From: JAIQGF01 sp051006995
GTDB taxonomy: Bacteria > Acidobacteriota > Terriglobia > Terriglobales > Acidobacteriaceae
Reading direction: 5' to 3'
NCBI GenBank assembly: GCA_051006995.1
Contig: JBPCSQ010000008.1
Span: 124,001-188,000 of the forward strand
Length of the DNA stretch: 64,000 bases
The notes beneath the pieces were generated by a model. The model saw only the letters and a list, made by a program, of their open reading frames with translations, was not told where the DNA came from and did no database searches. The translations under genes were made by a program, and so were the position numbers. Shown here piece by piece: positions 54,391-62,900 of this stretch; the first letter of the stretch is position 1, and each line of letters starts with the position of its first letter.

Positions 54391-54469
54391 TGAGCATATG
54401 AGTTGGTGAGCAGATAAGTCAATAAGCAAATGCGCGCAGTTATCCACAGGTGTCCTATCACGTAGGACA
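54391..54469. promoter_or_regulatory. Probable element origin and divergent operator
   Basis: Two 13-nt iteron-like units, TGAGCATATGAGT (54391) and TGAGCAGATAAGT (54407), spaced 16 nt. A perfect DnaA box TTATCCACA lies at 54440-54448. A perfect palindrome TGTCCTA-tcacg-TAGGACA lies at 54451-54469. It sits in the divergent region between the int operon and the xis-rep operon. Confidence 0.65.
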
Positions 54470-54524
54470 TTGAAATACCGGGCGCGCCGCGGAGAGAATG
54501 CGGGCGATGGAGGGATATTGCGCG

Positions 54525-54713
54525 ATGCTACCAAGACTACTGACGGTTCCTGAAACTTCAGCGGCGCTCGGTATAAAGAACCCAACCGTTCGCAAGTGGA
54601 TTGCGTTGAGGCGCATTGAATTTGTTCGTGTGGGCCGCTCGGTCAGAATTCCGCTGGAGACAGTCGAGCGTCTTATCCGCGAAGGCACCGTTCCGCCGCT
54701 GGGGTGTAGGTAG
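54525..54713 (+). CDS. Excisionase-like helix-turn-helix protein
   Basis: 62 aa from ATG at 54525; in-frame ATGs at 54498 and 54507 are alternatives. The MerR-like HTH_17 pattern is visible: LLTVPETSAALGIKNPTVRK then WIALRRIEFVRVGRSVRIPL. Such proteins act as recombination directionality factors or as replication/regulation switches. It is divergent from the int operon and 6 nt before the replication gene. Confidence 0.83.
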   Translation: MLPRLLTVPETSAALGIKNPTVRKWIALRRIEFVRVGRSVRIPLETVERLIREGTVPPLGCR

Positions 54714-54719
54714 GGCGCG

Positions 54720-55952
54720 ATGGCCAGCGACACCACAAATCGTGAGCAGAGCGGCGCGGCAGATCAGGTGAAGGCGGTCATGCGGCAAATGGCTTGCCGC
54801 CCTGTCGCTTTCCAACCGATCTTGGCCAAGATCACGGGCAGCGTTCCAGCCGGGCTGATGCTCTCGCAGGCGTTGTACTGGCTTGATGTTGTTGAGCGCA
54901 CTAACAGCGACGCACACGGTGAGTTTTTCAAAAGCCAAAACGAGTGGCAGGACGAAATATGTTTGACCGCCCATGAGCAGCGCGTAGCACGCGCCGAATT
55001 GGCAAAGCGCGGCTTCATGCTAAGCAAGGTCAAAGGGATTCCCCCGCGCGTTTTCTATCGGGTGGACAGCGATGCCGTTGCGGAAGCAATTCTCCAATTC
55101 TGTGAAATTCACGGAATTGATTCTGTGAAATCAGCTGGTTCAATTTCGAGAAAATCACAGAAACAGACCAGCGAAAACCGCAAAGTCTTAAAGGAAGCAG
55201 AGACTACTTCAGAGACTACTTCAGAGATTAAAACCTTGGCACCGCCTGCGGCGGCGCCCGCGCTGGTGCTAGCACCACCCGATCAAAGCGAACAGCCGGA
55301 CCCGCGATATGAGGCGGTAGTGGAAGCGATCACCCGCTACTGGCCGGAACACGCGCCCATGATCTTCGATGAGGCGGACTGTGCCGCGGTAAAACGAATG
55401 TTGAAGAAGCGCCCGCAGGTGAGCGGAGACGATCTGGCCGTCTGCGTAGGCTTTCGCTTCCTGAGTGAAGTTAACCGCACCGAATCGGTCAAAGCTTGGA
55501 TCGGCGCTCTTACTGACTATCTGGGTGGGCCACTAAACAGGTACAGGCGGCCCAAGAGGGTCCTTAGCATTGATGATCTGCGATCTCGCGTCCTGGCAAA
55601 CGTTTTCCCCAACAGATGGACGGTCGCGGCACAACCCGCAGCGCCTCAGCAATCCGCCGAACAATTGCGCGAAGCCTTCGTGCAGGCGAACAGCAACGGC
55701 CACGGGGAATTGGGCGCCATGGCGTGGGCGGCGGTGCAGGCGTACACGCAAAAGCACGTGAACCCGCGCAGCTGGGAAACCTGGATTAAGCCGTGCCGCT
55801 ACCTGTGCCTGGATGCGGCGGGCGTGCTGTTTGTGCAGGCACCCACGGCGGAATTCGCGGAACAAGCGGAAAAGTATCGCAGCACGATGCAGGAAGCCCT
55901 GGCCACCATCCAGGGCGCGGGTGTGGTGGCTGTGCAATTTCGCAATTTCTAG
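54720..55952 (+). CDS. Replication initiation protein with a C-terminal DnaA domain-I-like segment
   Basis: 410 aa. The N-terminal region (about 20-115) resembles phage replication winged-helix proteins: PVAFQPILAKITGSVPAGLM, SQALYWLD and KSQNEWQDEICLTAHEQRVA. The middle is a charged linker with repeats of TTSETTSEI. The C-terminal ~90 residues match the pattern of DnaA domain I: WETWIKPCRYLCLDAAGVLFVQ then APTAEFAEQAEKYRSTMQEA. It probably initiates replication at the adjacent origin and recruits the host DnaB helicase via the DnaA-like domain. Confidence 0.72.
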   Translation: MASDTTNREQSGAADQVKAVMRQMACRPVAFQPILAKITGSVPAGLMLSQALYWLDVVERTNSDAHGEFFKSQNEWQDEICLTAHEQRVARAELAKRGFMLSKVKGIPPRVFYRVDSDAVAEAILQFCEIHGIDSVKSAGSISRKSQKQTSENRKVLKEAETTSETTSEIKTLAPPAAAPALVLAPPDQSEQPDPRYEAVVEAITRYWPEHAPMIFDEADCAAVKRMLKKRPQVSGDDLAVCVGFRFLSEVNRTESVKAWIGALTDYLGGPLNRYRRPKRVLSIDDLRSRVLANVFPNRWTVAAQPAAPQQSAEQLREAFVQANSNGHGELGAMAWAAVQAYTQKHVNPRSWETWIKPCRYLCLDAAGVLFVQAPTAEFAEQAEKYRSTMQEALATIQGAGVVAVQFRNF

Positions 55953-55960
55953 GAGGCTGA

Positions 55961-56377
55961 ATGTTTGGGAAGAAGAAAGCGGAGTCTGAAAGCGATGCCG
56001 CCCGGGCACAGCGGCTGCTGGCGCAGTATGAGGGGTTAGGCCCAAAAATCGAGGACGCAGTAGGTGCGGCGGTTCGCGTCATTGCCGAGGCTCAGGCGCT
56101 GGCGCGCGAATTCGACAGAGCGGCGCAAGCGCTTGGACGGCGAGGGCGCGCGATGGAAGAAGTTGCTGGTGATGCGGCGGCCTTTTATCTGCGCGCCAGA
56201 TTTTCGCAATCGCTTCCGCGTGCCAATGCCATGTCGCATCCCGGCGCAACGTACCTGAAGGTGGAGAGCCGCGGCTTGGCGGATTGGGCACGCGATTACA
56301 TCAGCCGCGTTAAGCAGCAGGTGCAGGAACTGGCGGCGCGGCCCAATGTACTGACGCCGCAAGCGCCAGCACGATGA
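55961..56377 (+). CDS. Small helical hypothetical protein
   Basis: 138 aa. A basic N-terminus (FGKKKAESES) precedes two helical regions (RAQRLLAQYEGLGPKIEDAV and VIAEAQALAREFDRAAQALG). It starts 8 nt after the replication gene, in the same operon. No family recognised. Confidence 0.65.
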   Translation: MFGKKKAESESDAARAQRLLAQYEGLGPKIEDAVGAAVRVIAEAQALAREFDRAAQALGRRGRAMEEVAGDAAAFYLRARFSQSLPRANAMSHPGATYLKVESRGLADWARDYISRVKQQVQELAARPNVLTPQAPAR

Positions 56378-56531
56378 TTTCGGGGTGGACCCTGGGCCGC
56401 CTGGTGATCGCCACCAGTAGCGCTTGGCTGGCGACGGCATAACCGGGGCCGAACGGCACCGCGAACTAGCGACTGCCGGGTGGGGGATGGCGGGCGGCAT
56501 CCCCAGCCAAAACGAAAGTGAGGCAAAACGT

Positions 56532-56816
56532 ATGGCGATCAGCATTGACGAAATTGCAGTAGTGAATTTGGCGCAGCCGCTGGCCATCGAGGCGGCCCGA
56601 ATTCAGCGGCAACTGGCCGAAGCTGGCGAGGAAATTTCAATTTCCGAAGCCATCGCAATCGTTAAAGCCGTCCAGCACAGAACGGCGGGGCAGCAGCCCG
56701 CGATCGTGGCGCGGCTGGCGGCCATTCACCGCTCCCAGCGGGGACGCCTGGGCTTCGTTCTTAGCTATGCGGACGCCGTGCGCGAAGTAACCACAAATTT
56801 GAATGGAGGAAACTGA
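56532..56816 (+). CDS. Small hypothetical protein
   Basis: 94 aa from ATG at 56532, with GAGG upstream; ATGs further up are in frame but have weaker sites. MAISIDEIAVVNLAQPLAIE then AARIQRQLAEAGEEISISEA is helical. Its stop overlaps the next start (TGATG), so translation is coupled. Confidence 0.6.
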   Translation: MAISIDEIAVVNLAQPLAIEAARIQRQLAEAGEEISISEAIAIVKAVQHRTAGQQPAIVARLAAIHRSQRGRLGFVLSYADAVREVTTNLNGGN

Positions 56817-57103
56817 TGCGTTTATCCGACTGTAAGAACGAATTTCGCAGCGCCTGCTCGTTCAACATCTGCAGGGGTGAGCAAACCCTGGGCGCGTTGC
56901 GCGATCAAATGGACAACTTGGAACGACTCGGCGGCGCCGCCGCGGCGGAAGAAATCGTAGCGGCCAAGTTGGCCGCGGCATATGTCGCGCTCCAGCTTGA
57001 CGAAGCGATCGCGCACCTGGGGCGGCTGAAGGATGCGGTGCGAGATGTCGCCGGAAAGCGGGCGCTGGAAGAAGCCGCAAAGCCCGCGGTATTTCGGCGC
57101 TAA
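56816..57103 (+). CDS. Small hypothetical protein
   Basis: 95 aa; the start overlaps the previous stop. Two N-terminal cysteines (SDCKNEFRSACSFNIC gives three in all), then amphipathic helices (LERLGGAAAAEEIVAAKLAA). No family recognised. Confidence 0.6.
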   Translation: MRLSDCKNEFRSACSFNICRGEQTLGALRDQMDNLERLGGAAAAEEIVAAKLAAAYVALQLDEAIAHLGRLKDAVRDVAGKRALEEAAKPAVFRR

Positions 57104-57126
57104 GAGATCGTGCGGTCGCCGGGCGT

Positions 57127-57315
57127 GTGCGCTCCTTTTGCTTACTTTTCCAGGCGCAGCGTTCTAACCCTCGCACGATAAAGGCGCGCGCGGTGTCGCG
57201 CTGCCAACCTCGCGGACCTGGGCGACAGCCCGCGACGCAAACCCTGGGGCGCCGCGCACCACGGCGCCCTAAGGGTACACCCTGGGATGTGCCGAAGTTG
57301 GAGGGCCATCAATGA
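57127..57315 (+). CDS. Possible tiny basic protein
   Basis: 62 aa from GTG at 57127. Arg/Pro-rich, with PKGTPWDVPKLEGHQ at the C-terminus. Its stop overlaps the next ATG (ATGA). It may be a real coupled gene or chance in GC-rich DNA. Confidence 0.3.
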   Translation: MRSFCLLFQAQRSNPRTIKARAVSRCQPRGPGRQPATQTLGRRAPRRPKGTPWDVPKLEGHQ

Positions 57316-57428
57316 TGAACGCGGTTGACGTGGTACACCCGCAGGCGTGCCGGGTCCCTCTGGCCGGGTGCACCCCACCGCGGGTGACGGCGGGTGCGGG
57401 TGGGGGGCACTGTAAAGATTTTTTTTAG
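57312..57428 (+). CDS. Possible 38-aa protein
   Basis: ATG at 57312 follows GGAGGGCCATCA, a good ribosome-binding site, and overlaps the preceding stop (ATGA). It holds three cysteines (QACRV, AGCTPP, GHCKDFF). Too short for family assignment. Confidence 0.35.
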   Translation: MMNAVDVVHPQACRVPLAGCTPPRVTAGAGGGHCKDFF

Positions 57429-57470
57429 ACCTTGCCGTTTCGCTTTCGATTTCGCTTTTGAGGTGAGGGT

Positions 57471-57842
57471 ATGAAGGGAGCGGGAGTCAAAGAGGTGGCC
57501 CAGGCGCTGGGTTGCACGGCTCGCCTTGTGCAGCTTCTTGCGCGAGAGGGTATGCCCCGAATCGGGCACGGCCGGTACGATGTGGCCGCCTGTATTGAAT
57601 GGTTCATGAAACGCGCCAAACTTGGGCCGCTTCACCCGAAACGAAAAGACGCCCGATTGGCGGTACTCAGGGAGCGGGCCAGGCGTAGCGCAACCGCGCA
57701 AATTCGCCGCGAATTGCTTGCGCTACCGGGCCGCATCGCGCCCGAATTGCACCGCCAGCCGCTTGCAGTCATAAAGCAGCGCTTAGGTGCCGCTCTAGTC
57801 GCCGTGATCAATAACACGGGAGACGCAGATGGCCGGAAATAA
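57471..57842 (+). CDS. Terminase small subunit (Nu1)-like protein
   Basis: 123 aa. The N-terminal winged HTH (GVKEVAQALGCTARLVQLLA, then EGMPRIGHGRYDVAACIEWF) matches Nu1-type terminase small subunits, where the helix-turn-helix binds cos DNA. A basic helix follows (RKDARLAVLRERARRSATAQ). It is shorter than phage lambda Nu1 (181 aa), lacking part of the C-terminal region that contacts the large subunit. Satellites use their own TerS to redirect helper packaging. The assignment rests on pattern only. Confidence 0.6.
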   Translation: MKGAGVKEVAQALGCTARLVQLLAREGMPRIGHGRYDVAACIEWFMKRAKLGPLHPKRKDARLAVLRERARRSATAQIRRELLALPGRIAPELHRQPLAVIKQRLGAALVAVINNTGDADGRK

Positions 57843-57906
57843 AGCCGCGCTCGTGAGCGTCTGTCCGATTGCGAACAGCTGAACGCCGCAGTACTCTCTA
57901 GTCACG

Positions 57907-59046
57907 ATGGACATAGTTCTTGATTCGAATAGTTATTCGTCTGACTACCCGATGAAGTCAGCCCGTTTTGATGCGCTGCGGGATTACTTGCGCAAGTGCA
58001 ACGGGCAGCTTGTGCTCTTCAAGCTTGTACACGATGAAGTTGTCGAGAACTACCGCCGAAAGTTTCAGATAAACATTCTGGACCCCTGGAACACAGCAAC
58101 CGGCTTCTTAATCACGGACCACTCGCGGCGGCCTGAAATGGAGGTCGAGGTAAAGGCTCTTTCTGAGCGCCTGAAGAACGGGGGCGGCGCCCGCGTCGTA
58201 GTCGTGTCAGATTACGCTGACGTCACGATCGATGAGGTTGTGACGAGGGCAGTAAAGCGGATTCCGCCCGCAAACAAGAAAGGCGAGGAACTCCGCGACG
58301 TAATTTTGTGGCTCTCAATATTGGCGTATGCGAAAAAGGAAAAAAGGGACGTAACCCTCATAACGAGCGACAAGGGGTTCTGGCAAGAAGGTGCTGATAA
58401 ACCACTACCGGAAATTCAGTCTGACATAATCAACGCGCACGTCTCAATTCGTCTGTACCGCACCTTGGAAGCATTTCTTGCCGAAAATGGCCTCGTCGCA
58501 CGTCCTGCTGATCCGAAGTGGGCAATAGAGTTGTTCGGTGTCGCAAGGCTCTCAGAGCTACTCTTAGCGAAGTTCGTTGAAGCTCAGTTTCCAGTATCGA
58601 CCGTCGTGTCTCACAGCGTTACCGCCACCGAATTCCACGGCGGCTCCATCTTTCAGATTTCGACCGAAGCACAGTTTGCTGAGCTGACTTACCTGGTCAA
58701 ATTCGACATTCAGCTTAAGAGCTATTCGACGGTTTTGTCGTACATTTCGCCTGTTCCTCATCACGGCTGGGAACCAGCCTTCACTGTCAACACGAGTCCG
58801 CCGTCCGTTAAGTTACCAGCTGCGGTCACACTACCAAGCAACATCGACCAAGAAAATAATGTAGTACTGAGCAAATACGTCCCTTTTTCCCATGGCGTTA
58901 TTTCCGCGTGGGACCAGGTTCCAATCGCAGTTCCCGAGGCAGTTGTTCAAACCGTATCGGCTGAATTACGACCTAAGTTTTCGGTGAGGCTCACACATGG
59001 ACAGCCAGCTGAAGTCACGTTAGATAGCTTCGCATTCATCATCTAA
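57907..59046 (+). CDS. PIN-domain protein (DUF4935-type)
   Basis: 379 aa. The PIN acidic quartet is visible: D6 (IVLDSNSY), E44 (VHDEVVENY), D131 (EELRDVILWL) and D155 (LITSDKGFW). The spacing and N8 fit DUF4935 PIN nucleases. The C-terminal half (about 200-379) is beta-rich and unassigned. It is more AT-rich than the left part of the element. It converges with the MmeI-like gene, 5 nt apart. Likely a ribonuclease in a defence or addiction role. Confidence 0.78.
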   Translation: MDIVLDSNSYSSDYPMKSARFDALRDYLRKCNGQLVLFKLVHDEVVENYRRKFQINILDPWNTATGFLITDHSRRPEMEVEVKALSERLKNGGGARVVVVSDYADVTIDEVVTRAVKRIPPANKKGEELRDVILWLSILAYAKKEKRDVTLITSDKGFWQEGADKPLPEIQSDIINAHVSIRLYRTLEAFLAENGLVARPADPKWAIELFGVARLSELLLAKFVEAQFPVSTVVSHSVTATEFHGGSIFQISTEAQFAELTYLVKFDIQLKSYSTVLSYISPVPHHGWEPAFTVNTSPPSVKLPAAVTLPSNIDQENNVVLSKYVPFSHGVISAWDQVPIAVPEAVVQTVSAELRPKFSVRLTHGQPAEVTLDSFAFII

Positions 59047-59051
59047 TACGA

Positions 59052-61826
59052 TTATTGCGAGGCGCTCTGCCGTCGCGCGCGGCGTGGTCGGCGCGTCAGA
59101 GGCGCAGAGTACTCGGAGTAAAGCGCGAACAGATATTCGACACGTTCCGATTCCGTCGCAAATGCAGTAGCGCGATAGCAACGATCGACAGCGCGATCGA
59201 GTTGGTGCTGCGCATTCAACAAATCTGCCGGCATTGTCAGTGGATCGTAAAGATCGGCCAGCGTGGCATCGGCATAGCGCGATCGAATTTCCAGCACCCG
59301 ATCGACTGCATCTACGACTCGCTGTCGAGCGCGTTCGCTAACGTCCCGAGGCCAAGGGTAGTTGTTGTAAACGATTTGATTGGAGTAGCGGTAGTCGCCC
59401 TTCAATCTTCCCGCCACCGTTCGCACCCATGCCATGTGCATGGTCGAGGACAATACGCCAAAGTGAAACAGGTCGGCACCAGCGATCGTGAGACAGAGGT
59501 TCGAAGCGATGACCTCAGGTTCCATGAAGCTCATTGGAATGTAGTTCCGACGCTCCGACGACACAGATGGAATGAGAATGTACCTAGTCGTGGGCTGTCG
59601 ATCCTCGCCGAATAAAGCGGGCGTTGCCGCTAGCGCCTGCGTCTGCGGCCGATTGCTTTCGCGCCGATGCTCCGTAACGTCATGCAGGCGCCGAAGAACG
59701 TGAGGCAAGCGCCGCAGGTCACTTGGCGCCGCGTCCTTCAGCCACAGACAATATCTTTTAATCCCGTTGATGAACTCAACTGAGCCTGTGAAGCGACGTA
59801 TGTACGGGCGCGCGCCAGGTTCTTCACCTAAGAACACCGCGGCCTCACCTTCCGAGAACAGTAATCCGCCGCCGTCGTTAGGCATGCTGCCAAACCTAAT
59901 TTCTGGTACCGCGCAAAGGGGAGCTGTACGCGATGTAACGACGAGATCCTCGTTGGCTTCAATTAAGTATGGACTGACGCGCGCGACGCGGCGCTCGACT
60001 GGATCGGCATCTGGCGATTCGTACTCAAAGATACGTTTGCCTTGGATATCGAATGCGGCAAAACCAATGATTACGCAAAATACCGCAGCCTGGTCTGGTG
60101 CCTCGTTTTGCCACTTGAACGTGCGGTGTGCGAAGAAGGTGCGCATTCCGCGCCGTCGCAGATACGGCCACAGGATTCCGACCTGCTCGCCCTGGGTGAT
60201 GGAGTTCGTTGCCACAAAAGCTGCTCTGGTGCGTGACCCATCTAGCAGCTCTGCCGCCTTAACGAACCAACAGCTCACATAGTCCAGCACGCCTGATCTG
60301 GCAATGTGGGCACACACTACGGTTTGATCGCTGTTTTGTGAGTCATTGCGGTTCGCCTTCGCAACGAATGGCGGATTGCCGAACACGAGCACACGCCCGT
60401 TGATGATGTCCTCGATTTCAAAGAGGGTCCGCCAATCAATTCGCAGCGCGTTACTGCGGAGAATCCGTGCGGACTTCGTCAGCGGCAATCGACTAAGCGA
60501 TCGTCCGAAAGTCTCTGAGAGCTGCTGATTCATTTGATGATCGGTGATCCAGGTCGCAACCTCGGCGATCGCTGCGGGGTTTTCCTCAATCTCAATACCG
60601 GTTAGCTGGTCCACATCGATCTTGCAGAGGATTGTCACATCCGAGATGGCTTGTGGGTCGAGTTCAACGATGCGTTCCAGTACCTTAATTTCAAGCTGGC
60701 GAAGCTCGCGATACGCAATGACAAGGAAGTTTCCGCAGCCGCAAGCGGGGTCAAACAGCTTCAGACCACCCAGCTTTTCGTTAAATGCGCGTAACGCTCG
60801 TAGATCGTGCCGGATCGATTCAAATTCATGCAACAGGTCATCAAGAAAAAGACCGCGCAACACCTTCAGTATGTTTTTTTCTGACGTGTAGTGCCCGCCG
60901 ATGGCGTGACGTCGTTCGGGGTCGCGACTCATGACGGCCTGAAACATCGAGCCAAAAATCGCCGGGGAGACCGCGCTCCAGTCGAACTCAAAGCAGGCAA
61001 GCAACAGGTTTCGGCTGTGTACGTCGAAGGTCGGGATCGGAAGCGATTCGCTAAACAGCCCGCCATTCACATACGGCAGAGTCTTAAGTTCTTCATCCAG
61101 TGTTGCAGGGCGCCGCTCCTGAGGTGTGTTGAGGATTTGGAAGATGTAAGCGAGGTGCGAACCGAGGTCAGAACCATCTGACCGCGTCTTCTCAAGAATC
61201 TGAAAGTGAAATTGGTCTCGCGCCTGGAAAATTCCAGTGTCATCCGCGAATAAGCAGTACACGATCCGAACAAGAAATATCTCAAGAGCGTGCCCGCGAA
61301 AGTCAGCGTCGTACAGTTGATCGTGAAGTTCGCCGATCTTCGTTGCGGCGTGTACGTTGACAGGGTCGGAATCAACGAATGTTGTCCGCTGATATCCCGT
61401 GATGAACCCGAACAGGTTGAGGTTCCTGCTCAGGTGTTGAAGCAAAAAATCCTTCTGCTCCCCTGTTTCGAGATCGTGAAGTCGAAACCGCTGAAAGTCA
61501 GAAACCAGAACGTAGCGTGGCAGCTTCGATTCCGCGATACCGGGAAAGTAATCGATCGCCTGCGCGTGCGCACGATCAAGGTCCTCACCAGCAGACTTAT
61601 GCTCAACGATCAAGACGCCTGGCCAGAGCAAGTCGATCGAGCCACGACTGTCCCCAAGCAATTTGACAGGTTCTTCGAATGATGCGACGCGCCTTCGGGT
61701 GACTCCGAAAATCTGAAAGAACTCATTCCAAAATGTCTGCGCGTCCTGGCGCTCTCGACGAGCGGACGCCCACTCGCGCGAGAACTGCTCAGCTCCAATC
61801 CGTAAATCCGATTGAGAAAGGGCCAT
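59052..61826 (-). CDS. Type IIL (MmeI-family) restriction-modification enzyme
   Basis: 924 aa from ATG at 61826. An N-terminal nuclease with D65-x9-E75-x-K77 (SIDLLWPGVLIVEHKS), a helical spacer, then the gamma-class methyltransferase: motif I FDPACGCGNF (358-367), motif IV NPPF (484-487), preceded by GGHYTSEKN. The C-terminal target-recognition region includes RFTGSVEFINGIKRYCLWLK and SNQIVYNNYPWP. MmeI-type enzymes methylate one strand and cut about 20 nt away, with no separate methylase needed. All catalytic residues appear intact. Confidence 0.9.
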   Translation of the reverse strand: MALSQSDLRIGAEQFSREWASARRERQDAQTFWNEFFQIFGVTRRRVASFEEPVKLLGDSRGSIDLLWPGVLIVEHKSAGEDLDRAHAQAIDYFPGIAESKLPRYVLVSDFQRFRLHDLETGEQKDFLLQHLSRNLNLFGFITGYQRTTFVDSDPVNVHAATKIGELHDQLYDADFRGHALEIFLVRIVYCLFADDTGIFQARDQFHFQILEKTRSDGSDLGSHLAYIFQILNTPQERRPATLDEELKTLPYVNGGLFSESLPIPTFDVHSRNLLLACFEFDWSAVSPAIFGSMFQAVMSRDPERRHAIGGHYTSEKNILKVLRGLFLDDLLHEFESIRHDLRALRAFNEKLGGLKLFDPACGCGNFLVIAYRELRQLEIKVLERIVELDPQAISDVTILCKIDVDQLTGIEIEENPAAIAEVATWITDHQMNQQLSETFGRSLSRLPLTKSARILRSNALRIDWRTLFEIEDIINGRVLVFGNPPFVAKANRNDSQNSDQTVVCAHIARSGVLDYVSCWFVKAAELLDGSRTRAAFVATNSITQGEQVGILWPYLRRRGMRTFFAHRTFKWQNEAPDQAAVFCVIIGFAAFDIQGKRIFEYESPDADPVERRVARVSPYLIEANEDLVVTSRTAPLCAVPEIRFGSMPNDGGGLLFSEGEAAVFLGEEPGARPYIRRFTGSVEFINGIKRYCLWLKDAAPSDLRRLPHVLRRLHDVTEHRRESNRPQTQALAATPALFGEDRQPTTRYILIPSVSSERRNYIPMSFMEPEVIASNLCLTIAGADLFHFGVLSSTMHMAWVRTVAGRLKGDYRYSNQIVYNNYPWPRDVSERARQRVVDAVDRVLEIRSRYADATLADLYDPLTMPADLLNAQHQLDRAVDRCYRATAFATESERVEYLFALYSEYSAPLTRRPRRARRQSASQ

Positions 61827-61935
61827 TTGATGCCGGGAAAGTATCAAAACTTCGAGCGGCAGGCTAGTGGCGAGATTTGCCCAGCCTCGGGAGTGCCGGT
61901 TTTCTGCGCAGGTAAAATGTCTTAGAGAGCGGCTT

Positions 61936-62778
61936 ATGAGCCTTGAACTGCAAATGCCAGCTGGAGTCCTTCAGGCCGCGCTACAGCGCTCGCGCGATCT
62001 TGTTGCCTTCGCCCTTCAGGCTGCCGATCACGCCAAACCAGTTGACCTCCAGATTCCTGGCACCTTCGGTCAGGTGAACCCCGCGCGTAATCGAGCGCTT
62101 GACATAGAAGCGGCACGTGCCGAATTTCGATCGTGGGTACTTGGAAATGGCCTTCGCGATTGTGTTGAGGCAATCGGCGGCACACTCGAATGGGCAAGAA
62201 GGTTCTGTTTCGTTTGGACGCGCGCCGGGTCAGTAAAGCCAATCGAGGACGGAAAATTCCGTCTAAACATGCAGTTCACGGGCGAAGAATGGAACACCAT
62301 CATTATTCGCGGTGGGGCAAAATTCGACCGATTTCCTCTACCACAAAAGCTCGAACATTTAGAGGAAACGTATGGGTGGCAACGTCCCGAGTTATCCGAT
62401 CGCATCCTGAGCCTTAATGCAGTGCGAAACTGTCTCACTCATAGGGATGGAATCGTTGGCGCCGCCGATTTGAAGCAATCCACCGATCAGGGATTGTCGC
62501 TCCGTTGGCGAACGCTTCAGCCCGTAGCGCGTACTGGAGATGAAAAACGTGTCCTAGTCGCGGGCAGCCAGGTTTCACAGGGAGATGAAGTCGGCATCGA
62601 GTACACGGACAAAGAGAAGGTGTTTAGGGCTGGGGAGCGGGTGACGATTTCTGCAACCGAGTACACGGAGATTTCATTAACGTTCTTGCTATTCGCTCAA
62701 CAAATCGAGGCATCTACCGTCGAGGTACAAAACCGCCGCGTGGCTGCCTCCCAGTCCCAACCGCCTGCCGCGCCCTAG
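61936..62778 (+). CDS. HEPN-like protein
   Basis: 280 aa from ATG at 61936. Mostly helical, with R164-N-C-L-T-H169 (NAVRNCLTHRDGIV), matching the Rx4-6H motif of HEPN RNases. It is divergent from the MmeI-like gene (109 nt between starts). The C-terminal part is beta-rich (YTDKEKVFRAGERVTISATE). HEPN assignment rests on the single motif and helical context. Confidence 0.6.
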   Translation: MSLELQMPAGVLQAALQRSRDLVAFALQAADHAKPVDLQIPGTFGQVNPARNRALDIEAARAEFRSWVLGNGLRDCVEAIGGTLEWARRFCFVWTRAGSVKPIEDGKFRLNMQFTGEEWNTIIIRGGAKFDRFPLPQKLEHLEETYGWQRPELSDRILSLNAVRNCLTHRDGIVGAADLKQSTDQGLSLRWRTLQPVARTGDEKRVLVAGSQVSQGDEVGIEYTDKEKVFRAGERVTISATEYTEISLTFLLFAQQIEASTVEVQNRRVAASQSQPPAAP

Positions 62779-62900
62779 GCGTCTTGTGAGCACGTAGCAC
62801 CGCTACCAGGCGCACCCGCTGGCAGGCACCGCGGCCAGTGCCCTGGGCAGGCGTTGATTTTTGCCTTCAGCGGCTCTAAGCTCGGCGAACACCCCAACGG

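Larger units (their letters stand above)
57104..57470. other. GC-rich region with tiny ORFs, candidate packaging or regulatory region
   Basis: Between the small-gene operon and terS-like gene. It contains two tiny overlapping ORFs (listed separately) and GC-rich short direct repeats around CGGGTGCACC and CGGGTGCGGGTGGGG. Packaging sites of satellites commonly lie beside terS, but no cos or pac consensus can be shown here. Confidence 0.35.
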
